64,000 nucleotides of DNA. Source: an uncultured Aquimarina sp. (GTDB lineage Bacteria > Bacteroidota > Bacteroidia > Flavobacteriales > Flavobacteriaceae). The stretch covers positions 186,001 through 250,000 of the forward strand of contig CANMCO010000001.1 of assembly GCA_947496355.1 (NCBI GenBank), in the 5' to 3' direction. Within the stretch, counting starts at the first letter, position 1; every line of letters begins with the position of its first letter. The position numbers and the translations under genes were made by a program. Below, in pieces: positions 9,974-19,939 of the stretch. The notes beneath the pieces are model-generated. The model searched no databases. It was not told where the DNA came from and saw only the letters and a program-made list of their open reading frames with translations.

Positions 9974-10897
9974 ATGATATTTTCAGAAAATGAAATAAAA
10001 AAGGATTATATCAAAAGGATTAATTTGGCTCTAAAGTTTATAGATCATCATCTTGATTCTAAATTGTCCTTGGAATCTATTGCCGAGATAGCTCATTATT
10101 CGCCATTTCATTTTCATCGTATTTTCAAAGCTATTATTGGTGAAACCCTTAACTCATATATAAACAGAAGGCGAATCGAAAAAACGGCTTCAGTATTACT
10201 GCATAAACAAGAAGTTAGTATTACAGAGCTTTCCCTTCAGTATGGATTTACCAGTAATTCATCCTTTACAAGAGCATTCAAGAATTTCTATGGAGTAAGT
10301 CCAACTCAGTTTCGAAAGCTTCGTCCAAGTAAATTTAGCAAGATAAGTAAAGTTGAAAGCAAGAATGGACAAGAGAATCTGATCTTCGAAAAATACATTT
10401 GCAACATTAATAATCATTTAAACTGGATTAAAATGAATGCAACTATTGAAATTAAGGAAATACCAGAATTGAATTTTGCGAGTATCACTCATCTTGGAGT
10501 AGATGGGGTCGAAAATGCTTTTGACAGACTAATACGATGGGCCACCCCAAAAGGATTAATGCAAAATCCAGAAGCAAAAATGGGAAGGATTTTTCACGAT
10601 AGTTTTAAAATAACGGCACCAAACAAAGTACGCATGAGTATTTGTTTACTCACTAATGAACCTTTTATTGTAGAAGGAGAAATTAGTGCTGTAACCATAA
10701 AAAAATGTAAATGCATTGTTGGGCGTTTTGAAATTACTCCAAACGATTTTGAAAAATCCTGGAGCGGATTATTTGTTTGGATGAATCATAATGGGTATAA
10801 AAAAGCAGAAGAAAACCCTTTCGAAATATATCATAACGATTTTCGAAAACACCCAGAGCATAAATTCATTGTAGATTTGTACATTCCTATTCAATAA
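9974..10897 (+). CDS. AraC-family regulator with GyrI-like effector domain
   Basis: Two HTH (SIAEIAHYSPFHFHRIFKAIIGETLNSYI; ITELSLQYGFTSNSSFTRAFKNFYGVSPTQFR) plus GyrI-like C-terminus. Confidence 0.9.
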   Translation: MIFSENEIKKDYIKRINLALKFIDHHLDSKLSLESIAEIAHYSPFHFHRIFKAIIGETLNSYINRRRIEKTASVLLHKQEVSITELSLQYGFTSNSSFTRAFKNFYGVSPTQFRKLRPSKFSKISKVESKNGQENLIFEKYICNINNHLNWIKMNATIEIKEIPELNFASITHLGVDGVENAFDRLIRWATPKGLMQNPEAKMGRIFHDSFKITAPNKVRMSICLLTNEPFIVEGEISAVTIKKCKCIVGRFEITPNDFEKSWSGLFVWMNHNGYKKAEENPFEIYHNDFRKHPEHKFIVDLYIPIQ

Positions 10898-10906
10898 CAA
10901 GAAATT

Positions 10907-11266
10907 ATGAAAACTATATATTGGATATCCACAGCACTTGTGTCAATAATGTTACTATGGAGTGCCTATACTTACTTTTTCCATAAAGCAACAATAGATG
11001 GAGTAAAAGAATTAGGTTTTCCAGATTTTTTTAGAATTCAGTTGGCTGTTTTAAAAATAATTGCAGTACTCATTTTACTTATACCACAAATCCCTATTCA
11101 AATAAAAGAATGGGGCTATGCAGGTGTTGGTTTGTTTTTTATTACTGCCATTGTAGCCCATACGGTGCATAAGGATCCCGTTTTCATTTCTTTGATATCT
11201 GTGTTCTTTTTTGCCTTACTTGTTGTTTCTAATATCTATTTACATAAACTTATAACCCATCAATAA
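10907..11266 (+). CDS. DoxX-like membrane protein
   Basis: 119 aa, 4 TM, GVKELGFPDFFRIQLAVLKI... Confidence 0.75.
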   Translation: MKTIYWISTALVSIMLLWSAYTYFFHKATIDGVKELGFPDFFRIQLAVLKIIAVLILLIPQIPIQIKEWGYAGVGLFFITAIVAHTVHKDPVFISLISVFFFALLVVSNIYLHKLITHQ

Positions 11267-11277
11267 ACAATTATACT

Positions 11278-11676
11278 ATGAGTAATCAAAAAGGACTAGC
11301 CTTATGGCACCAATTTGTAAGTAAAAGAGATGTATCAAGACTGGGCGAACTTATAGCAGATGACGCCGTACTACATTCTCCTGTAGTGTGGACTCCACAA
11401 AAAGGTAAAAAGATTGTAGGTATTTATCTTACTGCTGCCGCCAGTATCATTGCCAATGAACATTTTAAGTATATGCGCGAAGTAAGTAATGATGAGCACA
11501 GTATATTAGAATTCACTACGGTGATCGATGGCGTTACTGTAGAAGGTGTAGATATGCTTACTTTTGATCAAGACGGAAAGTTAAAAGACATCAAAGTGAT
11601 GATTCGCCCTCTAAAGGCCATACAGGCAGTGCATCAAAAAATGGGGGAGTTTTTGGAGGGTATGAAGAGATCATAA
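11278..11676 (+). CDS. SnoaL/NTF2-like protein
   Basis: LIADDAVLHSPVVWTPQKGKKIVGIYL. Confidence 0.8.
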   Translation: MSNQKGLALWHQFVSKRDVSRLGELIADDAVLHSPVVWTPQKGKKIVGIYLTAAASIIANEHFKYMREVSNDEHSILEFTTVIDGVTVEGVDMLTFDQDGKLKDIKVMIRPLKAIQAVHQKMGEFLEGMKRS

Positions 11677-11765
11677 AAATATCGTAAATTAATGCGCTCT
11701 CTTTGTACCTTTACAAAGGCTACCTGGTTTAATAAAATTGAAAAATCAACAATAGAGGTTAAAAA

Positions 11766-12479
11766 ATGGTAAAGAAAACTGTTTTTCTGTTATTAGGTAT
11801 ATTTTTAATATGCTGTTGCTGTTCTTCAAATTCTGAGGAACCCTCTATTGATGAACCTACAGATCAAGAAGATTATAATCAAAATCAAGAACTTTCATTT
11901 CTTGCATTGGGTGATTCTTATACCATAGGCCAAGGAGTAGATCCAAACGATAGTTGGCCTTTTCAGTTAAAAACTGCGTTTAACTCATCAAAGAACAAAA
12001 TCGAAGAACTCACAATAATAGCAAGAACAGGATGGACAACCAGTAATCTTTTAAATGCTATTGAAGAACAAGCACCTACTAATCATGATCTTGTATCTTT
12101 ACTTATAGGGGTTAACAACCAATACCAAAGGGGATCTTTTTCAAAATTTCAAGCAGACTTTAATAGGTTGCTTACTCTTGCTACAAACTTAGCGGGCAAT
12201 AATAAAAGAGTAATTGTAATCTCTATACCAGACTACGGGGTAACTCCTTTTGGATCAAACAATAGTGAAATTATAGCACAAGAACTTGATAATTATAATG
12301 CATATATTAAACAGCGATGTATAGCTACTGAAACGGTATTTATAGATGTTACTAGTATTTCCAGAGAGCTAGGTGCATCAGAGAATGCTCTTGCCGATGA
12401 CAAATTACACCCAAGTGGTTTTCAATATAATCTTTGGGTAGAAAAAATGCTTCCAGTAGTTAATGAGATTTTGAAATAA
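11766..12479 (+). CDS. SGNH/GDSL hydrolase lipoprotein
   Basis: LALGDSYTIGQGV block, DKLHPSGFQY block, Cys-rich lipobox. Confidence 0.88.
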   Translation: MVKKTVFLLLGIFLICCCCSSNSEEPSIDEPTDQEDYNQNQELSFLALGDSYTIGQGVDPNDSWPFQLKTAFNSSKNKIEELTIIARTGWTTSNLLNAIEEQAPTNHDLVSLLIGVNNQYQRGSFSKFQADFNRLLTLATNLAGNNKRVIVISIPDYGVTPFGSNNSEIIAQELDNYNAYIKQRCIATETVFIDVTSISRELGASENALADDKLHPSGFQYNLWVEKMLPVVNEILK

Positions 12480-12493
12480 GACATATTCTAGTC

Positions 12494-12519
12494 AATTGTC
12501 CAAAATGAACAACACCATG
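12494..12519. promoter_or_regulatory. Candidate AraC-regulator operator, copy 1
   Basis: aattgtccaaaatgaacaacaccatg; TTGTC-N7-(A/G)ACAA dyad repeated at 13430. Confidence 0.5.
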
Positions 12520-12557
12520 TTATCATGGTATTTGTATCTTACCTAAAAGTAAATACT

Positions 12558-13427
12558 ATGGGTAATCCTACACAATTAGACCGATATAAATCTTTGTTAG
12601 ATTTTTTGGATCAAAAATTCAAAGAGGATATTACCATTAAAGATGTTGAAAATGTGTCCTTCTATTCTTATCGAAATATAAATCGCATATTTACGGCGCT
12701 TCATCATGAAACTATAGGAAAGTATATCAAGAGAATTAAACTTGAAAAGGCCGCTCAATACCTAAAATACTCGGACAATACTATTTCTGATATTGCTTTT
12801 GAGGTTGGGTATAGCGATGTTGCGGCTTTTAGCAAGGCATTTAAAAATCAATTTAATAGCTCTCCTTCTCAATTTCGAGAAACTCAAGAACTTAAACAGC
12901 AAATAATTCAAAAAGCAATATCTACGGATAAAAGCATTCAAAAACCTGCTATAGCATTTGAAATCGAAGAACTACCTAATTTTGACATTTTATACTTAAC
13001 CTATCAAGGTTCTTTTGAAGATATAAAGGCTATAAAAAAAGTTTGGGACCAGCTCATGAAGTATGCGTTCAAAAAAAAATTGATAGACAATGATAGTATA
13101 TTTCTCGCAGAGATATTGGATGACAATGAGATTACAGACCAATTACATTGTAGATATAATGCAGGTATAATTATAGAAACTCCCTTAAATTTTGAACCAA
13201 AAGAACTCTTTAGAACCAAGGCTATACCTCAACAAAAATATGCCAAATTTCTTCATAAAGGCAGTCATGAGAATTCGTTAATAACCTATGATTACATATA
13301 CTCTAATTGGATAACAGATATAAACCTTGAATTAGAAGATAAGCCTACTTTAGAATTTTTTCTAAACGATGAGGAAGACACTCCGCCAGACGAATTACTC
13401 ACAGAAATTTACATACCAATTAAATAG
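12558..13427 (+). CDS. AraC-family regulator with GyrI-like effector domain
   Basis: Two HTH (ITIKDVENVSFYSYRNINRIFTALHHETIGKYI; ISDIAFEVGYSDVAAFSKAFKNQFNSSPSQFR). Confidence 0.9.
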   Translation: MGNPTQLDRYKSLLDFLDQKFKEDITIKDVENVSFYSYRNINRIFTALHHETIGKYIKRIKLEKAAQYLKYSDNTISDIAFEVGYSDVAAFSKAFKNQFNSSPSQFRETQELKQQIIQKAISTDKSIQKPAIAFEIEELPNFDILYLTYQGSFEDIKAIKKVWDQLMKYAFKKKLIDNDSIFLAEILDDNEITDQLHCRYNAGIIIETPLNFEPKELFRTKAIPQQKYAKFLHKGSHENSLITYDYIYSNWITDINLELEDKPTLEFFLNDEEDTPPDELLTEIYIPIK

Positions 13428-13429
13428 TA

Positions 13430-13453
13430 AATTGTCCAAAATTGACAAACATG
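13430..13453. promoter_or_regulatory. Candidate AraC-regulator operator, copy 2 (upstream of sterol desaturase-like gene)
   Basis: aattgtccaaaattgacaaacatg; TTGTC-N7-GACAA dyad. Confidence 0.5.
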
Positions 13454-13495
13454 TGAGATGATATCACTATTAATTTTGCTGTACACATTAAAAAC

Positions 13496-14359
13496 ATGAA
13501 TATAGAAGAAATTATTTCCCTTTTTGAAACGTCACAAATACTAACCTATATTGGCTATTTCTTTATTTTTAACATTACTCTTATAATCCTAGAGATCTTT
13601 TTCGATTTTTTTACTTCTAAAGAACGACGATGGAAAGATACAGGAGCCAATATCATCATCTTTTTTCTGGGCCAATTATTAGAAAAAACAATTTTTGGTT
13701 CTATCGGGATTATCTGCTTATTGCCTTTTTATAATCTTTCACCATTTGAAATCCCCATGAATTGGTGGACCTGGGCACTAAGTCTATTGGCTGCCGATTT
13801 TACCTATTATTGGATGCATCGTATCGAGCATGAACATCGAATTTTATGGGCAAATCATAGTGTGCATCATTCGTCTGAAGATTATAACCTCACCGTATCC
13901 ATGCGATTAAGTATTATCGAAAGTGCAATTGAATGGATATTTCTAATCCCAATAATATTGATTGGATTTAATCCCTTTCAAGCCATTATTTCATTGATTT
14001 TTGTTGCACAATATCAGACATGGATACATACCGAAAGGATAGTTAAACTAGGTTGGCTTGATGAAGTTTTTAATACCCCTTCAGTACATAGAGTTCATCA
14101 TGGATCCAACCATAAATATCTTGATAAAAACTACGGTGGTATCCTTATACTTTGGGATAAGCTATTTGGAACCTTTCAGAGAGAAGAAGAAAAAGTAGTG
14201 TATGGATTAACCAAAAATATTAATTCTAACAATCCCATTACCATCAATTTTATTGAATATAAAAATATATGGAAAGATGTAAAACGATGCAAAAGTTGGA
14301 GAGATCGGTTTAAGATCGTCTTTGGGGACCTTGTCTGGAGGCCTTCATATTTTGAATAA
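13496..14359 (+). CDS. Sterol desaturase/fatty acid hydroxylase superfamily protein
   Basis: Histidine boxes HRIEHEHRILWANHSVHHSSE and HRVHHGSNHKYLDKNYGG. Confidence 0.9.
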   Translation: MNIEEIISLFETSQILTYIGYFFIFNITLIILEIFFDFFTSKERRWKDTGANIIIFFLGQLLEKTIFGSIGIICLLPFYNLSPFEIPMNWWTWALSLLAADFTYYWMHRIEHEHRILWANHSVHHSSEDYNLTVSMRLSIIESAIEWIFLIPIILIGFNPFQAIISLIFVAQYQTWIHTERIVKLGWLDEVFNTPSVHRVHHGSNHKYLDKNYGGILILWDKLFGTFQREEEKVVYGLTKNINSNNPITINFIEYKNIWKDVKRCKSWRDRFKIVFGDLVWRPSYFE

Positions 14360-14374
14360 TATAAAAAACAACAC

Positions 14375-14728
14375 ATGATAACCAAGACAGCAAACCAATT
14401 AGTAAAGTTATTGAGAGAAAAGAAATTTTTAGAAGCACAAGAGCAACTATTTTCTATAGACGCAATAAATCAGGAACCTGAAAAATTTAAAGAGAGATCT
14501 GTATCCGGTTTAAAGGCAATGATCAAAAAGGAAAAGCAGTTTTTGTCAAACGTAAAACAATGGAACCGTTTTGAAGTCTCTGAACCCTTGGTGAGCAAAA
14601 ATCACTTTAGTATACGAATGCTTACAAATCTAACTCTAGCAAACAATCAGAATGTATGTATAGACGAAATTATTGTTTATGAAGTAGTCGAGGGAAAGAT
14701 TGTAAAAGAGCAGTTTTTTTATACCTAA
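14375..14728 (+). CDS. SnoaL/NTF2-like small protein
   Basis: 117 aa; YEVVEGKIVKEQFFYT C-terminus typical of SnoaL-like fold. Confidence 0.6.
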   Translation: MITKTANQLVKLLREKKFLEAQEQLFSIDAINQEPEKFKERSVSGLKAMIKKEKQFLSNVKQWNRFEVSEPLVSKNHFSIRMLTNLTLANNQNVCIDEIIVYEVVEGKIVKEQFFYT

Positions 14729-14769
14729 TTAGATCAAACTGCTTCTGACTATTTCTAGCAGATAATTTA

Positions 14770-15279
14770 CTAATTAAATTGTTGGTCAATAGTTTTCATT
14801 GGTAAAAACATCTTTTTACTATCTGGTAAAAATATAAAACCATATTTTTCATAAAAAGATTCAGCTTCTTTATCTATTGGATCTACTATAACTGCAAATG
14901 AAGCGATTTTTTTTGCCGCTAAATAACATTGATATAGTGCATCCATTAATAAAAACTCCCCTGCTCTTTTTCCTTTAAAATTTTTATCTCGAGCAAGTCT
15001 TCCTAAAAGAGTTACGGGAATTGTGGTGTAAGATTTTGGGAATTTCTTTTGATAACTTTCAGGTATCATTTCTCTAGGAATACCTGAATTAGAAAGTGTA
15101 TAATATCCTTTTACTTTTTCTTTTTGATCTTCATTCTCAATAATTACAAAACAAACAGATAATTTCTTTTTGATATCTTGACTGGCCTGCTTCTTAATGT
15201 AATTATCTAATAACTCCTTTCCACTGCAAAAATCCTCGCGATAGTGAGAAGATTTGAGGTTTTCTGCTTGTAATGTCAT
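14770..15279 (-). CDS. GNAT-family acetyltransferase toxin (TacT/AtaT-like)
   Basis: FCSGKELLDNYI, LLGRLARDKNFKGKRAGEFLL, 4-bp overlap with upstream DUF1778 gene. Confidence 0.85.
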   Translation of the reverse strand: MTLQAENLKSSHYREDFCSGKELLDNYIKKQASQDIKKKLSVCFVIIENEDQKEKVKGYYTLSNSGIPREMIPESYQKKFPKSYTTIPVTLLGRLARDKNFKGKRAGEFLLMDALYQCYLAAKKIASFAVIVDPIDKEAESFYEKYGFIFLPDSKKMFLPMKTIDQQFN

Positions 15280-15566
15280 TGTTGTTTTTCCTCCAAATAC
15301 TTTTTTGCTGCATTTTTTAAAGCTTCGTTAGGAGGTTCTGGATTCATTAAGGCATCAAAAAATATTTCACTATCTCTTTTTGAAGCTAAAATCATTTCAC
15401 TTTCTTTAACTATCTCTTTTGCTCTTTTTTGTACTGTTTTAAGAACAAAATCAGTTAAGCTTCCAAATCCACCAATAGCAGCAGCTTTTTCGAATAATTC
15501 TTTTTGTTGTACCGATAACCTAGTATCAAACCTAGTTCTATCGTGCTTTTTTATAGCAGTTTTCAT
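15276..15566 (-). CDS. DUF1778-type antitoxin
   Basis: RFDTRLSVQQKELFEKAAAIGGFGSLTDFVLKTVQKRA. Confidence 0.88.
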   Translation of the reverse strand: MKTAIKKHDRTRFDTRLSVQQKELFEKAAAIGGFGSLTDFVLKTVQKRAKEIVKESEMILASKRDSEIFFDALMNPEPPNEALKNAAKKYLEEKQQ

Positions 15567-15594
15567 GTTGTGATAGTTTTAGTCTAACACAAAA

Positions 15595-15643
15595 GTACGT
15601 AAAAATTACGTACAAATCAATTTTGTACTGATAATTTCCGTAC
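15595..15643. promoter_or_regulatory. TA operator/promoter region with four GTAC sites at 15-bp spacing
   Basis: GTAC at 15595, 15610, 15625, 15640; perfect palindrome gtacgtaa-aaa-ttacgtac 15595-15613; minus-strand TACTTTTG (-7-like) overlapping. Confidence 0.6.
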
Positions 15644-15676
15644 GATTCTTGGTAAAAAGTATAGAAGCATAGCTTC

Positions 15677-16783
15677 CTAAACCACTTCAAACAACTTACC
15701 TGGTAAGGGTTTTACAACTCCCTTAAGCTCCATATTTAGGAGTACCGAAGCAACTTTAAAAGTCGGTAATTGGCACTGTAATGCAATAACATCTAATAAT
15801 TCTTTTCCATTTTCATTAAGGTAATTATAGATCTTTTTCTCCTCTCCTTCTAGTTCTACAAATAGTTGTTTTTGTACTGCTGATTGTTGTTGTTTGGTAT
15901 CAAGCTCCCAATTAAGCATATAGATCAAGTCGGCTGCACTGGTAAGCATATGTGCACGTTGTGTTTTGATGAGCATATTACACCCTTTGCTCAAAGGGTC
16001 ATTTGCCCGTCCTGGCACAGCAAAAACATCTCGGTTATAAGAGTTCGCAATATCTGCGGTAACCAAAGAACCTCCTTTATCAGCACTTTCAATCACAACT
16101 GTAGCTTCGCTAAGTCCGGCTATAATACGATTGCGACCCAGGAAGTTTTTACGATCAAAAGTATCTGTGCTCCAGAAATCTGTAAAAAACCCTCCGTTTT
16201 CTTCAATCTCAGTTACATATTTTTTATGCACTTTGGGATAAACTTGGTTTAAACCATGTGCCAAACAGCCAACAGTCTGCAGGTTATGTTTTACTGCCGC
16301 ACGCTGCGCTGTAATATCCACGCCATACGCAAAGCCAGAAACAATAACCGGATCAATTGGTGCCAGTGTCTCAATCAACTCTTCGCAAAACTGCACTCCA
16401 TACCGGGTCACTTGTCGCGTACCTACTATACTCAATATTTTTTTATTTGCTAGGTCAATATTCCCAGAGCTAAATAAAACCACAGGACCATCAATACAAT
16501 GTTTCAATTTCTCTGGATAATCTGCCTGATCATATACCAGATAATTGATATTATTTTCTTGTATAAACTTCAGCTCATTCTCTGCAGCTTTACGATGCTC
16601 GGGATTATGCAAATCTCTAATTTTTACAGCCCCAATACCATCTATTTTAAGCAGGTCATTTGGCTTCTCGACAAGCACTTCTTCTGCAGAACCAACTTCT
16701 CGTATTAATTTTTTAATAGAGCTATCCCCAAGTTTAGTTACCTTTTTGAGTGTTAATAACGCTAGAAGTTTTTCGATATTCAT
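15677..16783 (-). CDS. dprA: DNA-processing protein DprA
   Basis: VSGFAYGVDITAQRAAV, GGFFTDF, RNRIIAGLSEATVVIESADKGGSL, VFAVPGRANDPLSKGCN. Confidence 0.95.
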   Translation of the reverse strand: MNIEKLLALLTLKKVTKLGDSSIKKLIREVGSAEEVLVEKPNDLLKIDGIGAVKIRDLHNPEHRKAAENELKFIQENNINYLVYDQADYPEKLKHCIDGPVVLFSSGNIDLANKKILSIVGTRQVTRYGVQFCEELIETLAPIDPVIVSGFAYGVDITAQRAAVKHNLQTVGCLAHGLNQVYPKVHKKYVTEIEENGGFFTDFWSTDTFDRKNFLGRNRIIAGLSEATVVIESADKGGSLVTADIANSYNRDVFAVPGRANDPLSKGCNMLIKTQRAHMLTSAADLIYMLNWELDTKQQQSAVQKQLFVELEGEEKKIYNYLNENGKELLDVIALQCQLPTFKVASVLLNMELKGVVKPLPGKLFEVV

Positions 16784-16919
16784 ATAATAATTTGTAAGTC
16801 AGCGCAAGAAACAAAAAAAATAGAAACTGTTGATAAATTAAGAAGCTATAGTTTTGACGACTTTCATTTTTTTATACCTTTGAGTTAAATAACCACACTA
16901 CCATATTTTAGAAGGGGCA

Positions 16920-17924
16920 ATGAATAACACATCCAAATACATAAGCGAATTATTATATAGATACGAATGTGTAATACTACCAGGTTTTGGTGCATTTTTG
17001 ACAAGACGTCAACCTGCTACGATTCAAGAATCTACAAATACGTTCTACCCACCTAAAAAATTAATTTCTTTTAACAGCCAGTTACAAAATAACGATGGGT
17101 TGTTAGCTAATTATATCGCTTCTGCAGAAAACATTTCATATACCGATGCTGTTGCAAAAACTCAGCGTTATGTATTGTCTCTTAATGAAAAAATGGCCCA
17201 GGGTCAACGAATAGAGTTGGATAATATCGGGGCCTTTTTTACATCTGTAGAGGATACTTTGCAGTTTGAACCTTTTGAAAAAGTAAACTATCTTACAGAA
17301 GCTTTTGGTCTAAACTCTTTTGTTTCTCCAACCATTAATCGTGAAGTTGAAATAAAGCGCGAAATTTACAAAGAAGAGGTTGAAGCTATAGAAGAAGTTA
17401 TACCACTAACTTTTACTCCAGAAAAACGTAGTGAACGTCCTTATTTACAATATGCAGCGATAGCAGCGATTGTGATTGGAATCGGTGGTTTTTTTGGACT
17501 AAAGCAAATTAGTGACAACACTATAAGTTATAACAATCAAGAGTGGCAAAAAGCCAATCAGGAAATTGAAAACACCATCCAGGAAGCTACTTTTGAGATC
17601 GCAAATCCACTACCAGCGATCAATCTGAATTTATTAAAAGAAGATGAAAATAGTGGCTCCGAAGAGGCGTCTACAGAATCTGAAGTAATCTCTGGTAAAT
17701 ATCATGTTGTTGCAGGTGCATTTAGAATTGCGTCAAATGCAGATAAAAAAGTACAAAAACTGAAAGCTAAAGGTTTTGATGCCCGCATTATCGGAATTAA
17801 CAAATATGGGCTACATCAAGTAGTTTATGAGAGTTATGAAAATCGTATTGCAGCATTGCAAGCATTGCGTAAAATCAAAAAAGAGCAAAGTTCAAAAGCT
17901 TGGTTGTTTGTTCAGGAGTTGTAG
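16920..17924 (+). CDS. HU-CCDC81-like/SPOR domain protein
   Basis: N-terminal HU-like (YECVILPGFGAFLTRRQPA), one TM, C-terminal SPOR (KYHVVAGAFRIASNADKKVQKLKAKGFDARI). Confidence 0.88.
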   Translation: MNNTSKYISELLYRYECVILPGFGAFLTRRQPATIQESTNTFYPPKKLISFNSQLQNNDGLLANYIASAENISYTDAVAKTQRYVLSLNEKMAQGQRIELDNIGAFFTSVEDTLQFEPFEKVNYLTEAFGLNSFVSPTINREVEIKREIYKEEVEAIEEVIPLTFTPEKRSERPYLQYAAIAAIVIGIGGFFGLKQISDNTISYNNQEWQKANQEIENTIQEATFEIANPLPAINLNLLKEDENSGSEEASTESEVISGKYHVVAGAFRIASNADKKVQKLKAKGFDARIIGINKYGLHQVVYESYENRIAALQALRKIKKEQSSKAWLFVQEL

Positions 17925-18131
17925 TGTAATCTCAAAATTTTTCTTTCAAAGAAAATCATAGAATTCTTCGGTTTTAATAACATTCTCTTTGGTTTAAGCC
18001 AGTGTTTTCTGTTTTTGTATGAAAATCTTCATGAATTCTCAATATAGTTTTTTGCGCATAAAACACTTTTATTCAATGCCATAGTGTAAGTTGTTTCTAC
18101 GTGATTATCTTTGCCAAAAATTAAGCATCAC

Positions 18132-18641
18132 ATGGAAGCCAGATATCCTTCAGAATCTCTTACCACCTTAACCGATTTAGTTCTAACCGGAGAAACGAAT
18201 CCTTTAAATAATTTGTTTGGAGGAGAACTCTTAGCTCGTATGGATCGTGCGGCCGGAATCGCAGCAGGTAGACATTCTCGACGAATTGTAGTTACTGCTT
18301 CTGTAAATCACGTTGCGTTTAATAAAGCAATCCCTTTAGGAAGTGTGGTAACCGTAGAAGCTAAAGTTTCAAGATCTTTCAGGTCCTCTATGGAAGTGTA
18401 TATCGATGTCTGGGTAGAAGATAGACAGAGCGGCGATAAAACTAAGGCAAATGAAGCAATCTATACCTTTGTTGCGGTAAATGAAAGCGGAAACCCAGTT
18501 TCTGTCCCTCCTATCAAACCCGAGACCCCACAGGAAAAAGAACGTTATGATGCGGCATTACGCCGTAAACAACTTAGTCTGGTACTTGCCGGTAAAATGA
18601 AACCAGACGATGCTACAGAGCTTAAAGCATTGTTTGTATAA
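18132..18641 (+). CDS. Acyl-CoA thioesterase (hotdog fold)
   Basis: ETNPLNNLFGGELLARMDRAAGIAAGRHS. Confidence 0.85.
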   Translation: MEARYPSESLTTLTDLVLTGETNPLNNLFGGELLARMDRAAGIAAGRHSRRIVVTASVNHVAFNKAIPLGSVVTVEAKVSRSFRSSMEVYIDVWVEDRQSGDKTKANEAIYTFVAVNESGNPVSVPPIKPETPQEKERYDAALRRKQLSLVLAGKMKPDDATELKALFV

Positions 18642-18709
18642 ATGCCTAGACTTAAAAGATCCTAAATTAAATAGAAAGAAAATTACATCTCCTGTATTTA
18701 ATAGAATAC

Positions 18710-19939
18710 TTACATTTTAAAAATCCAGCTTTGGGGATTTAATCGTTTAGCATTTTGATAGATCAAAAATTTCATAATTGCTCTACCAGTTGTAGGATTG
18801 GTTCGTACCTGGCCAATAGATTGTTTGGTAGACACCTTTTGGCCTTCTTTTACGGTAATATTTTCGATATTATAATATGTGGTGATGTAATTACCATGTC
18901 TAACCTGTACAAGTCGACTAGCGCCTTTTAACTTTTGAATAGCAATTACCTCGCCTTCAAAAATGGCTCTGGCCTTCTCTCCTGCCCTTGTTTCAATTTC
19001 TACTCCACTACTGTTAATCTGTATATTGGGTAACGTAGGATGCGGCTGACGGCCAAATTTCTTAGTCACCCTTCCTGTTCCAACAGGCCAAGGCAGCTTG
19101 CCTTTGTTAGAAGTAAATCCAGCAGCTAATTTTGTCTCTTCGGGAGTCAACGCAAATGTAGTTGCAGAACCTTTTTTAGCAACTTTTTTACCGGCTTTTT
19201 TATTTGCCTTGGCTATGGCTTCACGAATTAATTTCTCGATAGCCTTGTCAATTGCGCTGGCCTGTTCTTGTTTCTTCTTAATTTGCTTGGTATACACACC
19301 TCGCTTTTTTCGAATAGAAGCCATCAAGACCTGCTGCTGTTTTTTCTCTTCAACGAGTTTTTCCTGCGCTTCACGATTTTCTACAATAAGAGTTTGCTTA
19401 TCTTCTTTTTGTTTAGACAAATCTCTGTTTAATTTCTGAAGCTCTAAAGTATTACTCTCTATCCTTTCTGCCTGTTCTTTGCGATGTTCATTATACTGTT
19501 TCATATATTGCAATCGCTTATATGCCTGAGCAAAATCTGAAGAAGAAAGTAAGAACATTATTCTACTCTGGTGAGATTTACTTTTATATGATTTGGTAAT
19601 CATTTTTGCATAATCTTCCTTGAGGGTTTTAAGCTCTGTACGATAAACATCTATTTTTTTGAAGTTTGTATTGATCTCGCGAGTCAACAAATTTGCCTGT
19701 TGATTAGTAATCTTAATAAGGTTTTGACGTGTACTAATCTGCAAGTTAATTGTTTCTAAATCATCCAAAAGGGAACGCTCTTTGAGTTTAGTATCTGCTC
19801 GCAGTTGTTTCATTTGTTCAATCTCCTGTCTAAGTCGCTGACGTTCTTCCTCTAGCTGTTGTTGTTTTGTACTTTGAGAAAAAGACGGCATGCAAATGAA
19901 TAACAGACCAATAAAATATGTAAGCTTCAATAATCTCAT
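18710..19939 (-). CDS. Murein hydrolase activator EnvC-like (coiled coil + LytM/M23 domain)
   Basis: Long coiled coil, LPWPVGTGRVTKKFGRQPHPTLPNIQINSSGVEI. Confidence 0.9.
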   Translation of the reverse strand: MRLLKLTYFIGLLFICMPSFSQSTKQQQLEEERQRLRQEIEQMKQLRADTKLKERSLLDDLETINLQISTRQNLIKITNQQANLLTREINTNFKKIDVYRTELKTLKEDYAKMITKSYKSKSHQSRIMFLLSSSDFAQAYKRLQYMKQYNEHRKEQAERIESNTLELQKLNRDLSKQKEDKQTLIVENREAQEKLVEEKKQQQVLMASIRKKRGVYTKQIKKKQEQASAIDKAIEKLIREAIAKANKKAGKKVAKKGSATTFALTPEETKLAAGFTSNKGKLPWPVGTGRVTKKFGRQPHPTLPNIQINSSGVEIETRAGEKARAIFEGEVIAIQKLKGASRLVQVRHGNYITTYYNIENITVKEGQKVSTKQSIGQVRTNPTTGRAIMKFLIYQNAKRLNPQSWIFKM

